From Sphingobium trunci (lineage in GTDB: Bacteria; Pseudomonadota; Alphaproteobacteria; Sphingomonadales; Sphingomonadaceae), in the NCBI RefSeq assembly GCF_022664535.1, contig NZ_JAKUJY010000003.1:186001-250000 (forward strand): a DNA stretch of 64,000 nucleotides. Direction: 5' to 3'. The notes below the pieces were generated by a model. It saw only the letters and a list, made by a program, of their open reading frames with translations, was not told the DNA's origin and did not search any database. A program made the position numbers and the translations under genes. Of this stretch, positions 42,765-52,152 are shown in pieces (the first letter of the stretch is position 1; each line of letters begins with the position of its first letter).

Positions 42765-44000
42765 GTGCGGCAGTTGATCCGCAACGTAGAGATTTTCGAC
42801 GGGACAGGCAGTGCACGTCGACCCGGCGCCGTCGTCGTCGAAGGGGACCGCATCGCCGCCGTTCTGGATGATGGGCCAGCCGTCGAAGCGGTGTGCGCCG
42901 ATGTGGAGATGGATGGCCAGGGCGGCACGCTGATGCCCGGCATGGTCGATGCCCATACCCACCTTACCTGGGGCTCGTCGGTCGAGAAAATCTATCACCA
43001 GTTCATCCTGCCGCCCGAGGAGTTGAAGGCGGCCGCCTGGCGCAACGCGCGGGTGCTGCTGGACCATGGTTTCACCAGCCTCTATTCGGCGGGCGCTCTG
43101 GGCGACCGGATCGAACCGGAACTGGCCCGCGCGATTGCAGCGGGCGAAACGCCGGGTCCGCGCCTCGTCCCCTCCACGCTGGAACGCAGTCCGGAAGGCG
43201 GGGAGGGAATCGAAACCGGCGATGTTTTCAATGGGCGCGGACCCGAGGCGATGCGCGCCTTCGTCTCCTATTGCGCGAACGCAGGCGTTCAGTCGCTGAA
43301 ACTCGTCATTTCCGGGGAGGACGCGCTGAAACCCGGATCGTCGCAGGACATTCTCTACACCGAAGAGGAAATGCTGGCGGCGGGAGAGGCGGCCAAGGAG
43401 GCTGGCCTCTGGATCGCAACCCACGTTTACACGCCGCGCGCGATCCATCTTGCGCTCGAAGCGGACGCACGCATCCTCTACCATTGCTCCTTTGCCGATG
43501 ATGCGGCGATAGAGGCGATGGCAGCGAGGAAGGACAGGATCTTCTACGCGCCGGGACCGGGGGTATCGGTCGCTGCACTGGAGGCTGCGCCCCCGCCCCA
43601 TATCGACATGGGCGCGATGAAGGCAAGTGCGGCGCAGAGGCTGGAACTGGAGAAGACGCTGGTGCCGAAATTGAAGGCGCGGGGCGTACGGGTGCTGCCG
43701 GGCGGCGACTATGGTTTCCCCTTCAATCCCCATGGCCGCAACGCGCGCGATCTGGAGCATTTCGTCCGTCACTATGGCTACAGCCCGGCTGAGGCTTTGA
43801 GTGCTGCGACCATGCTGGGCGGGCAGTTGATGGGAAGGCAGGTGGGGCTGGTGCGCGAGGGCTGGCTGGCCGATCTGCTGCTGGTCGAGGGCGATCCGAC
43901 GCAGGATGTGGCCATCATGCAGGACAAGGACCGGATCCGGATGATCATGCTGGGCGGACAGCTTCATAAATCGCCTCTGAACCAACCTATAAATGCCTAA
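42765..44000 (+). CDS. Metal-dependent amidohydrolase, imidazolonepropionase-like
   Basis: 411 residues from GTG 42765 (GGGAGAG site); an upstream TTG at 42714 is less likely. It begins RQLIRNVEIFDGTG as in cyclic amidohydrolases. The first metal motif is VDAHTHL with His64 and His66. Further ligands are in WIATHVYTPRA and ILYHCSF. The final aspartate is in LPGGDYGFP. The C-terminal pattern GREGWLADLLLVEGDPTQDV-like closes the beta-sandwich. The family hydrolyses amide, lactone or C-C bonds. As first gene of the catabolic run it could open a lactone or cleave a ring-fission product. The exact bond is unknown. Confidence 0.87.
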   Translation: MRQLIRNVEIFDGTGSARRPGAVVVEGDRIAAVLDDGPAVEAVCADVEMDGQGGTLMPGMVDAHTHLTWGSSVEKIYHQFILPPEELKAAAWRNARVLLDHGFTSLYSAGALGDRIEPELARAIAAGETPGPRLVPSTLERSPEGGEGIETGDVFNGRGPEAMRAFVSYCANAGVQSLKLVISGEDALKPGSSQDILYTEEEMLAAGEAAKEAGLWIATHVYTPRAIHLALEADARILYHCSFADDAAIEAMAARKDRIFYAPGPGVSVAALEAAPPPHIDMGAMKASAAQRLELEKTLVPKLKARGVRVLPGGDYGFPFNPHGRNARDLEHFVRHYGYSPAEALSAATMLGGQLMGRQVGLVREGWLADLLLVEGDPTQDVAIMQDKDRIRMIMLGGQLHKSPLNQPINA

Positions 44001-44014
44001 AAAATAGAGATAAT

Positions 44015-45517
44015 ATGTTCGACGTCGCAATTATCGGCTGCGGGCCGGTAGGGGCCTTTGCGGCCAATCTCCTGGGGAAAAGCGGCTTGTCGGTCCTGGT
44101 GGTCGAGAAGGATGCGCACCCCTATCCGCTGCCGCGCGCGGTGCATCTCGATCATGAGATGATGCGCCTGTTCCAGTCCGCTGGGGTCATCGACCGGGTC
44201 GCGCCCGGAATGCGCGATACCGAGGGGCATCTGCATGTCGGCGCGGATCATGGCGTGATCCGCTATATGGGCACCGTGGGACGCCCCCGGCCGTTTAGCT
44301 GGTCGAACGACTATTTCTTCTACCAACCCGAACTGGAAGACCATCTGCGCGATGCGCTGGAGGTCTATTCGAATGTCGCGCTGCGCCTGGGCTCGGCATT
44401 TGAGGGGCTGGAACAGGATGCGGAAGGCGTGACATTGACGCTGACCGGCGGAGAGACCGCTCGCGCCCGCTATGTCATTGCCTGTGACGGATCGCGCAGT
44501 GCCGTGCGGAAGGCTTTGGGCATCGCGCTTGACGACCTGGATTTTGAAGAACCCTGGCTGGTGGTCGATGCCGAGGTCGATGGCCCGGTGCGCTTCCCCG
44601 ACCTTTGGGGCGTGCCGGAAGTGGCAGACCTTCAGAAACTGTCGGTGATGATGTGCGACCCCAGGCGGCCCACGACGGTCGTGCCGGGGCGCGGCAATCA
44701 CCGCCGCTGGGAATTCATGTTGCTCCCCGGCGAGGACGACCAGGCGATGATGGAGCCGCAGGCGGTCGCGACCCTCGTCGAACCCTATCTGGCGCAGGTG
44801 CCCCACAGGATAGTGCGCGCGGCAACCTATCGCTTCCACGGTCTGATCGCCGAGCGGTGGCGGCTGGGCGGCGTTTTTCTGGCGGGCGATGCCGCCCACC
44901 AGACGCCGCCCTTTTTCGGGCAGGGCATGTGCCATGGGCTGCGCGATATCGCCAATCTGGCATGGAAGCTGACACTGGTGATCGCCGGCAAGGCGCCTGA
45001 TGCGCTGCTGGACAGCTATCAGCCGGAGCGCGATCCGCATGTTCGCGCAGTCATTTCGGCGGCCGTCAATGCGGGCCGTTATATCTGCGTGCTTGATCCC
45101 GACGCTGCCGCCGAGCGGGATTCGGCAATGCGCGAAGCGGCCAGGGATGCGGAGCATGGCACCGCCGCCGACCTGATCCCGGCCATTGGAGCGGGCATCG
45201 TGGCGCTCGGCACCCCGGGGGCGGGGGAGCGCTTCATCCAGCCGCGCGTGGGTAACCGTCTGCTCGACGATGTGACGGGCGGGGGCTGGCGGCTCTTCAC
45301 CGCTGTGCCGACCGAGGGCGGCGACGTAACCGTCATTCAGCTCGATCAACTGAAGGACGGCGGCGCGATCGGCGACTGGCTGAAGGCACGCGGCGCCGAA
45401 GCCGTGCTGGTCCGCCCCGATCATTATGTGTTCGGCACTGGCGAAGGACCGGAGCTTCTTGCCTTCCGCAACTTGCTGATCGCCGGAACCAAACACCATC
45501 GGGATATCGCAGCATGA
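44015..45517 (+). CDS. FAD-dependent aromatic hydroxylase, MhpA/PheA-like
   Basis: 500 residues. The FAD dinucleotide motif GCGPVG spans residues 8-13. The NADPH/FAD DG motif is in IACDGSRSAVRKALG. The second FAD motif is FLAGDAAHQTPPFFGQGMCH near residue 290. The C-terminal ~130 residues form a thioredoxin-like extension, as in 3-(3-hydroxyphenyl)propionate and phenol hydroxylases. The enzyme would add a hydroxyl group to a phenolic ring to create a catechol-type substrate. The dioxygenase encoded two genes later could then cleave that product. In flavonoid degradation by Herbaspirillum, a hydroxylase of this type (FdeE) acts on the A ring of naringenin. Equivalence here is inferred. Confidence 0.9.
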   Translation: MFDVAIIGCGPVGAFAANLLGKSGLSVLVVEKDAHPYPLPRAVHLDHEMMRLFQSAGVIDRVAPGMRDTEGHLHVGADHGVIRYMGTVGRPRPFSWSNDYFFYQPELEDHLRDALEVYSNVALRLGSAFEGLEQDAEGVTLTLTGGETARARYVIACDGSRSAVRKALGIALDDLDFEEPWLVVDAEVDGPVRFPDLWGVPEVADLQKLSVMMCDPRRPTTVVPGRGNHRRWEFMLLPGEDDQAMMEPQAVATLVEPYLAQVPHRIVRAATYRFHGLIAERWRLGGVFLAGDAAHQTPPFFGQGMCHGLRDIANLAWKLTLVIAGKAPDALLDSYQPERDPHVRAVISAAVNAGRYICVLDPDAAAERDSAMREAARDAEHGTAADLIPAIGAGIVALGTPGAGERFIQPRVGNRLLDDVTGGGWRLFTAVPTEGGDVTVIQLDQLKDGGAIGDWLKARGAEAVLVRPDHYVFGTGEGPELLAFRNLLIAGTKHHRDIAA

Positions 45518-45945
45518 CCCTGACGCTTCTTCAGGCCCGCACGGTCATCGACGCCGCGCTGGAGCAGGCGCGCGCGCAGCATGCCCAGCCGCTTTCGGTG
45601 GTGGTTCTCGACGCGGGTGCGCATCCGGTCGCTTTCGCACGTGAGGATGGCGCCAGCCTGTTCCGCTTCGATATTGCCAGGGCCAAGGCGACCGGGGCGC
45701 TCGGCATGGGCGCGGACACCCGCGTCATTGCGGGACGGGCGGCAAAGAATCCGGCTTTCTTCCAGAGCGTGGTGGCCGCCACCGGCGGCCAGCTTGCCCT
45801 GTCCCCCGGCGGCGTCCTGATCCGTGATGTGGAAGGCGCGGTGATCGGCGCCGTCGGGATCAGCGGCGATACGGGTGAGGTCGATGAAGCCTGCGGACTG
45901 GCGGGCATCCGTGCCGCCGGACTTTTCCATGGAGATGCAAGATGA
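45514..45945 (+). CDS. GlcG/HbpS-like (DUF336) protein
   Basis: 143 residues, starting with an ATGA overlap on the hydroxylase gene. It matches the HbpS/GlcG fold: LTLLQARTVIDAALEQARA, then PLSVVVLDAGAHPVAFARED, GASLFRFDIARAKATGAL and the C-terminal GAVGISGDTGEVDEACGLAG. There is no signal peptide. Family members bind heme or act as small cofactor-like proteins. They are often encoded beside aromatic or glycolate oxidation genes without a proven role. Being translationally coupled on both sides to a hydroxylase and a dioxygenase, it probably assists this pathway. Confidence 0.87.
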   Translation: MTLTLLQARTVIDAALEQARAQHAQPLSVVVLDAGAHPVAFAREDGASLFRFDIARAKATGALGMGADTRVIAGRAAKNPAFFQSVVAATGGQLALSPGGVLIRDVEGAVIGAVGISGDTGEVDEACGLAGIRAAGLFHGDAR

Positions 45946-46841
45946 AGTTGCGCAGCATCGAACTGGCGCTGCCCGGCGCCGCGGAAGCGGCCGCTTTCCT
46001 GACCGACATATGGGGCATGGCTCCGGCCGAGGTGCGGGATGGAACTCATTATCTGCGTGGATCGGGCGGCTTTCCCTATCTGGTCGCGCTGGAGGAATCG
46101 CCGGACAACCATGTGCGCTCGACCACGTTCATCTGTTCGGCCGAGCGGCTTGAGCAGCTCAAGGCGCGTGTATCGGCAGCCGGCCTGCCCGCCATGCCCG
46201 TTATCTCGAACGATCCGGGCGGCGGCCATGGCATCATCGTCGAACTGGCCGAAGGGGAACTGCTGCGTTTCCTGACCGATGCCGGGGAGGTCGCGCCGAT
46301 CGAGGGCGAGGATCTGCCGGTCAAACTCACCCATGTCGTCTTCAACTCCGTGGATGCCGAAGTCACCGCTCATCTCGTGGAAGATACGCTGGGTTTCCGC
46401 GTGTCGGACCGGACCAGGGGCATGGTGTTCGTGCGCTGCAATGACTCGCATCATTCGACCGCCTTTGCACGCGCAGGCTTCGCCTCGCTCAACCATATCG
46501 CCTTCGAGATGGTGGACATGGATGCGGTGATGCGCGGCATCGGCCGCCTGCGCGACCATGGCATGGTTCCCGCCTGGGGCCCGGGCCGTCATGGGCCGGG
46601 CGCGAATGTCTTCGCCTATTTCATCGCACCGTTCGGCCCCGTCGTCGAATTTTCCACTGCCGTGGAAAAGGTGCCGGAGGATTATCGGGCGGGCACCCCT
46701 GAGGATTGGACCTGGCCCGAAGGCCGGATCGACCAATGGGGCATGTCGGACAAGGATTTCAACGCGCTGCGCGAAGCCGAGGAGCGCTTTCGCCATCGCC
46801 GCGACTGGCAACCCCGGCCATTGAATGAGGAACAAGCCTGA
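45942..46841 (+). CDS. Two-domain VOC extradiol ring-cleavage dioxygenase
   Basis: 299 residues, ATGA overlap with the gene before. Two VOC modules: a degenerate N-terminal one (about 1-115) and a catalytic C-terminal one (about 127-245). The facial triad is visible as His131 in KLTHVVFN, His185 in LNHIAFEM and Glu236 in PVVEFST, the arrangement of type I extradiol dioxygenases such as those for biphenyl-diols and catechols. It would open a catechol-type ring next to a hydroxyl group (meta-cleavage). The neighbouring hydroxylase supplies the substrate and the FAH-family protein handles the product. Herbaspirillum FdeC has a comparable role for hydroxylated naringenin. Confidence 0.9.
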   Translation: MKLRSIELALPGAAEAAAFLTDIWGMAPAEVRDGTHYLRGSGGFPYLVALEESPDNHVRSTTFICSAERLEQLKARVSAAGLPAMPVISNDPGGGHGIIVELAEGELLRFLTDAGEVAPIEGEDLPVKLTHVVFNSVDAEVTAHLVEDTLGFRVSDRTRGMVFVRCNDSHHSTAFARAGFASLNHIAFEMVDMDAVMRGIGRLRDHGMVPAWGPGRHGPGANVFAYFIAPFGPVVEFSTAVEKVPEDYRAGTPEDWTWPEGRIDQWGMSDKDFNALREAEERFRHRRDWQPRPLNEEQA

Positions 46842-47671
46842 TGCGATATGTGAGTTTTCGCCGCCCTGACGGCACCCCCAGCTTCGGCCGCCTCGACGGC
46901 GAGATGATCGTGGAACTGGCGAGCGAAGGCGTGCCCAGCCTTAAAGCCGCGCTCGCCGGTGGCGCGCTCGCGACGCTCGCCGATGGCGTGCATTATGCCA
47001 AGGCCGACGTCGTGCTGCTGCCGGTGATCCCGGATCCGGCCAAGATCCTCTGCGTCGGCCTCAATTATGCCGAACATGTCAAGGAAACCGGACGCGAGCA
47101 GAAGGAGCATCCGACTATCTTCGTGCGCTATGCCGACAGCCTGATCGCGGACGGCCAGCCCATGGTGAAGCCGTCGGTCACCAGCCGCTTCGATTATGAG
47201 GGCGAACTGGCGGTCGTCATCGGCAAGCCCGCCCACAAGGTCGCCCGCGCCGATGCGCAGGCCTATGTTGCGGGATATGCCTGCTTCAACGACGGCACGG
47301 CACGCGACTGGCAGCGCCACAATATCCAGTTCACGCCGGGCAAGACCTTTCCGGGTACGGGAGGCTTTGGCCCGGCGCTGGTGACGACCGACGAGATCGA
47401 CGATCTGGACTCGCTGCATGTCGTCACCCGCCTCAACGGAGAAACCGTGCAGGATCAGGCCATTGCCGACATGATCTGGGACATCGGCACCGTCATCGAA
47501 TATGTCTCTGCCTTCACCCCGCTGGCGCCCGGCGACGTCATTGCCACCGGGACGCCCGGCGGCGTCGGCGACAAGCGTAACCCACCGCTCTACATGAAGG
47601 CCGGGGACAAGGTGGAGGTCGAGATCGGCTCCATCGGCACGCTCATCCACCGTATCATCGACGAACAGTGA
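46841..47671 (+). CDS. Fumarylacetoacetate hydrolase family protein
   Basis: 276 residues. Its ATG shares a base with the dioxygenase stop (TGATG). The FAH core starts PAKILCVGLNYAEHVKETGR and carries the metal-binding pattern SRFDYEGELAVVIGKPAHKV, with the E-x-E ligands, then GYACFNDGTARDWQ and VIATGTPGGVGDKRNPP. The family covers acylpyruvate hydrolases, oxaloacetate-type decarboxylases and hydratases of meta-cleavage pathways. Placed directly after an extradiol dioxygenase, it most likely hydrolyses or decarboxylates the ring-fission product. The length fits the single-domain FAHD1-like class with the short N-terminal extension. Confidence 0.9.
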   Translation: MRYVSFRRPDGTPSFGRLDGEMIVELASEGVPSLKAALAGGALATLADGVHYAKADVVLLPVIPDPAKILCVGLNYAEHVKETGREQKEHPTIFVRYADSLIADGQPMVKPSVTSRFDYEGELAVVIGKPAHKVARADAQAYVAGYACFNDGTARDWQRHNIQFTPGKTFPGTGGFGPALVTTDEIDDLDSLHVVTRLNGETVQDQAIADMIWDIGTVIEYVSAFTPLAPGDVIATGTPGGVGDKRNPPLYMKAGDKVEVEIGSIGTLIHRIIDEQ

Positions 47672-47712
47672 TTTCGGGCACTTACCCGATTCACAAAGAG
47701 GGGAGGAAACAC

Positions 47713-49947
47713 ATGCACAAATTCCATCTGTCCATCGCGGCGCTCGCGGGTGCGAGCGTCATCGCCCTTGCCGCACCCGTCCAGGCGCAGGATACCGCCG
47801 CCCAGGCGCCGGACGCGGCCAACAGCGACATCATCGTCACCGCCCAGCGCAAGCAGGAAAAGGTGACGGAGGTACCGATCTCCATCACCGTGGCTAATCA
47901 GGCGCAATTGGAGCGGCAGCAGGTCAATACGATGAACGACCTCAACCGGATCGCACCCAGCCTGGAAATCCAGCAGGCACCGGGCCAGAATACCGGTGGC
48001 GGCGGTTCGATCCGCGGCATCGGCACCCAGACCTTCTCGGCCGGCGCGGTCGCTTCGGTCGGTGTGGTGGTCGACCAGGTCAGCCAGGGCAATGCCAATA
48101 TCTCCGACCTGTTCGACGTCAGCCGGATCGAGGTGCTGAAAGGACCACAGGGCACCCTCTTCGGCCTGACGACCTCGGCCGGCGTCATCAACATCACCAC
48201 CAACGCGCCCGACTTCCATGCTTTCTCGGCCCGTGTGCGCGGCGAGCTTTCGGATGCGGGCACGGCTGGCTCGAAATTCGGCAATCAGGTGCTTCAGGGG
48301 GTCGTCAACCTGCCGCTGGCATCCAACGCCGCGATCCGGGTTTCGGGCGTCGCCAACATGCGTCAGGGCGTGAACCGCAACCTGACTACCGGCGACCTCA
48401 ACGACAATGATCGCTACGGCGTGCGCGCACGGCTGTTGTGGGAACCGGCCGACAAGCTGACCGTCAATCTGATCGGGGACTATGCCAGGGCGCGCGCTGA
48501 AAATGGCGGCGACTTCTTCACTTTCATCAAGACCAGCACGGGGGTCGGCAGCGAGATCGCCAATTGCGGCCTGGTGGCGCGCGAAGGCAACCAGAATTAT
48601 TGCACCAGCCAGTCCTATGTCGGCCACACTGAAAATTACGGCGGTTCGCTGCAGATCGACTATCAGGCGGAACCCTTCACCCTGACTTCGATCACGGCGC
48701 TGCGCCGCTCGACCGAAACCGGCTATAGCGCCGCCAGCAACGTCTTCCGCGCTGATCCGCTGGCGCTTCAGGTGGCTAATGGCCCGGTCAACCGGCACCT
48801 TAGCCTGTTCACCCAGGAATTCCGCATTTCCTCGCCGTCAGACCAGTTCTTCGAATATACCGCCGGCGCCTTCTATTCGCGGCAGAAGCAGACGCGCGAC
48901 CCGGAAACGCTGTCGGTGATGCTGACGCTGTTTCCCGGAATGACCATCCCACTCGTTGATCCTGCGACGACGGGTGCCGGTGCGAACGACAAGATCGTCG
49001 ACGAATCGCTCGCCTTTTTCGGCCAGGGTACGTTTCACCTTTCACCCGGCCTGCGCCTGATCGCCGGCGGGCGCTACACGACCGACCGGTTGTCGCTGGA
49101 CCGCTATAATTATGCGACGGCGGTGGCCAGCAACACGGTGCTGAACGTTGGCAACTTCTCCTGGAAGCTGGGAGCGCAATATGATCTGGCGCGCAACGCC
49201 ATGGTCTATGCGACTGCGTCGCGCGGGTTCAAGGGCGGCCAGATCGCCACGCCGTCCGCTCCGGCCGTCCCCTTCGTCGTGCTGCCGGAGATTCCGACCG
49301 CCTATGAAGCAGGCCTCAAGACGACGCTGTTCGGCGGCTGGGTGGCCGACCTCAGCCTCTTCTACCAGAAGATCAAAGACTTCCAGGCGCAGCAGTGCAC
49401 CGTCGACAGCAATTCCGTCATCTCCTGCGTCCAGCGCAACATCGACGGGGTGAAGTCGCGCGGCGCGGAAATCAACTTCTTCGGCAAGGTCTTTGACGGC
49501 CTGTCGCTGAATACCGGCTTCATCTACGCTAAGGCGACCTATCCGACCGGATTCGTCGGCACCGACGGCACCGTTATCGGGGGGACGCAACTCGCCTATG
49601 CCCCGAAATATAAATTCACTCTGTCGGGCGAATATGAGGTTCCGGTCACCAGCCGCTTCAATGGTTTCCTGGCTGTGGATACGGTATGGAAGTCCCGCAT
49701 CCGCTATGAAGCCAACTCGCGCAGCGAAACCACTTTCCGGCCGCATTGGCTGGTCGGCGGCCGCATCGGCGTCCGCACGGAGGATGACCGCTACAGCCTT
49801 TCGGTCTTCGGCCGAAATCTGTTCAATGTGCACGAACCTTCGCTAATCCAGAGCGATTTCCCATTTGGTGGCGCCGCAAATATCGGGGCCATTTACGGGC
49901 CGCAGTCCTTCCGTCAGGTTGGCCTGAGCTTCGACGCCAAATTCTGA
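47713..49947 (+). CDS. TonB-dependent receptor, probable aromatic-glycoside importer
   Basis: 744 residues from ATG 47713 after GGGGAGGA. The signal peptide ends near APVQAQ (residue 26). A TonB-box-like segment NSDIIVTAQRKQEKVTEVPI precedes the plug, with VVDQVSQGNANISDLFD and SRIEVLKGPQGTLFGLTTSA. The barrel ends with a C-terminal phenylalanine (GLSFDAKF). The DIIVTAQRKQE start and the GTLFG motif are typical of the sphingomonad receptors often found in aromatic-compound gene clusters. It lies between the ring-cleavage genes and the glycosidases, which fits uptake of the intact glycoside into the periplasm. The cysteine pair pattern NCGLVAREGNQNYC suggests an extracellular loop disulfide. 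Confidence 0.92.
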   Translation: MHKFHLSIAALAGASVIALAAPVQAQDTAAQAPDAANSDIIVTAQRKQEKVTEVPISITVANQAQLERQQVNTMNDLNRIAPSLEIQQAPGQNTGGGGSIRGIGTQTFSAGAVASVGVVVDQVSQGNANISDLFDVSRIEVLKGPQGTLFGLTTSAGVINITTNAPDFHAFSARVRGELSDAGTAGSKFGNQVLQGVVNLPLASNAAIRVSGVANMRQGVNRNLTTGDLNDNDRYGVRARLLWEPADKLTVNLIGDYARARAENGGDFFTFIKTSTGVGSEIANCGLVAREGNQNYCTSQSYVGHTENYGGSLQIDYQAEPFTLTSITALRRSTETGYSAASNVFRADPLALQVANGPVNRHLSLFTQEFRISSPSDQFFEYTAGAFYSRQKQTRDPETLSVMLTLFPGMTIPLVDPATTGAGANDKIVDESLAFFGQGTFHLSPGLRLIAGGRYTTDRLSLDRYNYATAVASNTVLNVGNFSWKLGAQYDLARNAMVYATASRGFKGGQIATPSAPAVPFVVLPEIPTAYEAGLKTTLFGGWVADLSLFYQKIKDFQAQQCTVDSNSVISCVQRNIDGVKSRGAEINFFGKVFDGLSLNTGFIYAKATYPTGFVGTDGTVIGGTQLAYAPKYKFTLSGEYEVPVTSRFNGFLAVDTVWKSRIRYEANSRSETTFRPHWLVGGRIGVRTEDDRYSLSVFGRNLFNVHEPSLIQSDFPFGGAANIGAIYGPQSFRQVGLSFDAKF

Positions 49948-49968
49948 CCGGGTGAGGGAGGCAGGCGC

Positions 49969-50814
49969 ATGGACACGGAAAATCGGATCGCTGCGATGGG
50001 ACAGTCGCTCGGGCCGGATGTGTTGCAGGCCGTGCGCGACCTTTTCTCCGCCGAACAGGAGAGGCTGGCCGATGAGCGGCCGGCCTCTGCCGTCGATCTG
50101 CCCTATGGCCCGCATGAGCGGCATCGGCTGGACGTCTATCGGCCCGACTGTAGCGCGTCCGCGCCGATATTGGTCTTCGTTCATGGCGGCGGGTTCCTGA
50201 AAGGGGACAAGGGCGATCAGGGAAGTTGGGCCAATGCCAATGTCGGGCGCATGGCGGCGAAGGCAGGCTTTCTGGGCATCGTCATCAACTACAGGCTTGC
50301 GCCCGGTCATGTCTGGCCCGCCGGGTCGCAAGATGTCGCCGCCGTGGTGGCATGGCTCAAGAATCACGCGGCAAGCCATGGCGGCGATGCCGGTCGGATC
50401 GTGCTGGCGGGCACGTCGGCAGGCGCCGTGCATGTCGCCGGCTATCTGAAACTAGCCGGAACCCGCGATATTCGCGCGGCTGTCCTGCTGTCGGGGCTGT
50501 ACGGATATACGCCGCTCGATGAACGGGACAGTGCCTATTATGGCGATCCGGCACTCTATCCCCAGCGGATGCCGCTGGAGGCGGTCGCCGGGACCGATCT
50601 GCCGCTGTTCATCGCCTGTGCCGGGCATGATCCAGCACGGTTCCAGCGGGAATTTCTCGGACTGATGCAGGATCGGGTCGCGCGCCATGGCACGATGCCC
50701 AGGGCGACGGTTCTCCAGGGTCACAATCATTATTCCATGCCCATGCATCTGGGAACCGCCGACCGGCGGCTGGCGGATGCGATCTGCGCCTTCGTGCGCG
50801 AAACCACCCTCTGA
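49969..50814 (+). CDS. Alpha/beta hydrolase, kynurenine-formamidase/HSL-like
   Basis: 281 residues without a signal peptide. The oxyanion motif HGGGF is at 72-76, the nucleophile Ser150 in GTSAGA, the acid in CAGHDPARF near 219, and the histidine in GHNHYSMP near 257. The N-terminal region resembles arylformamidase/BD-FAE proteins of this group. It lies 21 bases after the TonB receptor and 18 before the GH1 gene. In this context it may cleave an ester or C-C bond of an aromatic intermediate, such as an acylphloroglucinol or a cinnamoyl ester. The actual bond is not evident. Confidence 0.85.
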   Translation: MDTENRIAAMGQSLGPDVLQAVRDLFSAEQERLADERPASAVDLPYGPHERHRLDVYRPDCSASAPILVFVHGGGFLKGDKGDQGSWANANVGRMAAKAGFLGIVINYRLAPGHVWPAGSQDVAAVVAWLKNHAASHGGDAGRIVLAGTSAGAVHVAGYLKLAGTRDIRAAVLLSGLYGYTPLDERDSAYYGDPALYPQRMPLEAVAGTDLPLFIACAGHDPARFQREFLGLMQDRVARHGTMPRATVLQGHNHYSMPMHLGTADRRLADAICAFVRETTL

Positions 50815-50832
50815 GATAATATGGGAGAGACT

Positions 50833-52140
50833 ATGCTGGACCGCAGGATGCTGCTGGGTGCGGGGGCGGCACTGATGGCAGCCCCGGCCCTGGCCACGCG
50901 CGCGAGGAAGGCCGGTCCGGCTTTCCCCAAGGGTTTCCTCTGGGGCGCTTCGACCGCGCCGCATCAGATCGAGGGCAATAATGTCGCCAGCGATCTGTGG
51001 TTTCTGGAGAACCAGCAGCCGACCGCCTTCGTCCAGCCTTCGGGCGATGCCTGCAACAGCTTCGCACTATGGGAAACCGATCTCGATCTTGCTAGGGGGA
51101 TGGGGCTGAACTGTTATCGCTTCGGCATCGAATGGGCGCGGATAGAACCGGAAAAAGGGCTGTTCTCCCAGGCGATGCTCGATCATTACAAGGCACTGGT
51201 CGACGGTTGTCTCGCGCGCGGCCTGAAGCCCGTGGTCACCTTCAACCATTTCACCGCGCCGCGCTGGTTCAGTGCGCAGGGTGGCTGGACCAATCCGGAA
51301 AGCGCGCAGCTGTTCGCCCGCTATTGCGACAAGGCGACCCGCGCCCTGGGGGATGGGATCGCCAGCGCCATCACCTTCAATGAGCCCAACATCCTGCTGC
51401 TGCTGAAGCCCATGTTGCCGGCGCAGGTCTGGGACATTCAGAAGCTGACGCTGGCAACGGCGGCGGCGCGGCTCGGCGTGCCCCGGTTCGTCTGCGCCAA
51501 TGTGGCGGGGGTCGAGGATCTCCCGGCGCTGCAACGGGGGCTGCTCGCCGCGCACAAGGCGGGCAAGGCCGCGATCAAGGCAGTGCGCGACGACCTGCCG
51601 GTGGGCATTTCGCTGGCGATGATGGACGATCAGGCAGTGGGCGCGAACTCGGTCCGCGACCGGATGCGGACTGAGATGTACGGCGGGTGGCTGGACGTCG
51701 CCAGGGCGGACGACTTCATCGGCGTCCAGAATTATGAACGGGCGCTCTGGAGCGCCAAAGGCCGCCTGCCCGCCCCCAAAGGGGCGACGGTGAACTGGGC
51801 GGGGACGGAAGTCTGGGCGCCCTCGCTTGCGGGTGCGGTGCGCTTTGCCCATGAAGCGACGGGCGTGCCGATCCTGGTGTCCGAACATGGTGTCGGCACC
51901 GACGACGATGCCATTCGCGCGCGGTTCATCCCGGAGGCGCTGACGGAACTCAAGCAGGCGATGGATGATGGCGTGCCGGTGCTGGGCTATTGCCACTGGT
52001 CTTTGCTGGACAATTTCGAGTGGATTTTCGGCTACAAGCCGCATTTTGGCCTGCATAGCGTCGATCCGGTGACCTTCACGAGGACGGCCAAGCCCAGCGC
52101 GGCAGTCTATGGCGCGATCGCCCGCCGCAATGCGCCGTAA
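50833..52140 (+). CDS. GH1 family beta-glucosidase, exported
   Basis: 435 residues from ATG 50833 (GGGAGAG just upstream). The N-terminus MLDRRMLLGAGAALMAAPAL is a Tat-like signal, unusual for GH1 enzymes, which are mostly cytoplasmic. GH1 motifs are FPKGFLWGASTAPHQIEG, the acid/base Glu184 in TFNEPNI, and the nucleophile Glu351 in LVSEHGVGT (SEHG instead of the common TENG). The final WSLLDNFEW is the aglycone-side signature. It should remove beta-linked glucose in the periplasm. With the GH106 rhamnosidase it could strip rutinose or neohesperidose from flavonoids in two steps. The altered SEHG motif is seen in aryl-glycoside-specific members, from family knowledge. Confidence 0.9.
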   Translation: MLDRRMLLGAGAALMAAPALATRARKAGPAFPKGFLWGASTAPHQIEGNNVASDLWFLENQQPTAFVQPSGDACNSFALWETDLDLARGMGLNCYRFGIEWARIEPEKGLFSQAMLDHYKALVDGCLARGLKPVVTFNHFTAPRWFSAQGGWTNPESAQLFARYCDKATRALGDGIASAITFNEPNILLLLKPMLPAQVWDIQKLTLATAAARLGVPRFVCANVAGVEDLPALQRGLLAAHKAGKAAIKAVRDDLPVGISLAMMDDQAVGANSVRDRMRTEMYGGWLDVARADDFIGVQNYERALWSAKGRLPAPKGATVNWAGTEVWAPSLAGAVRFAHEATGVPILVSEHGVGTDDDAIRARFIPEALTELKQAMDDGVPVLGYCHWSLLDNFEWIFGYKPHFGLHSVDPVTFTRTAKPSAAVYGAIARRNAP

Positions 52141-52152
52141 GGGGGAAAGCCG

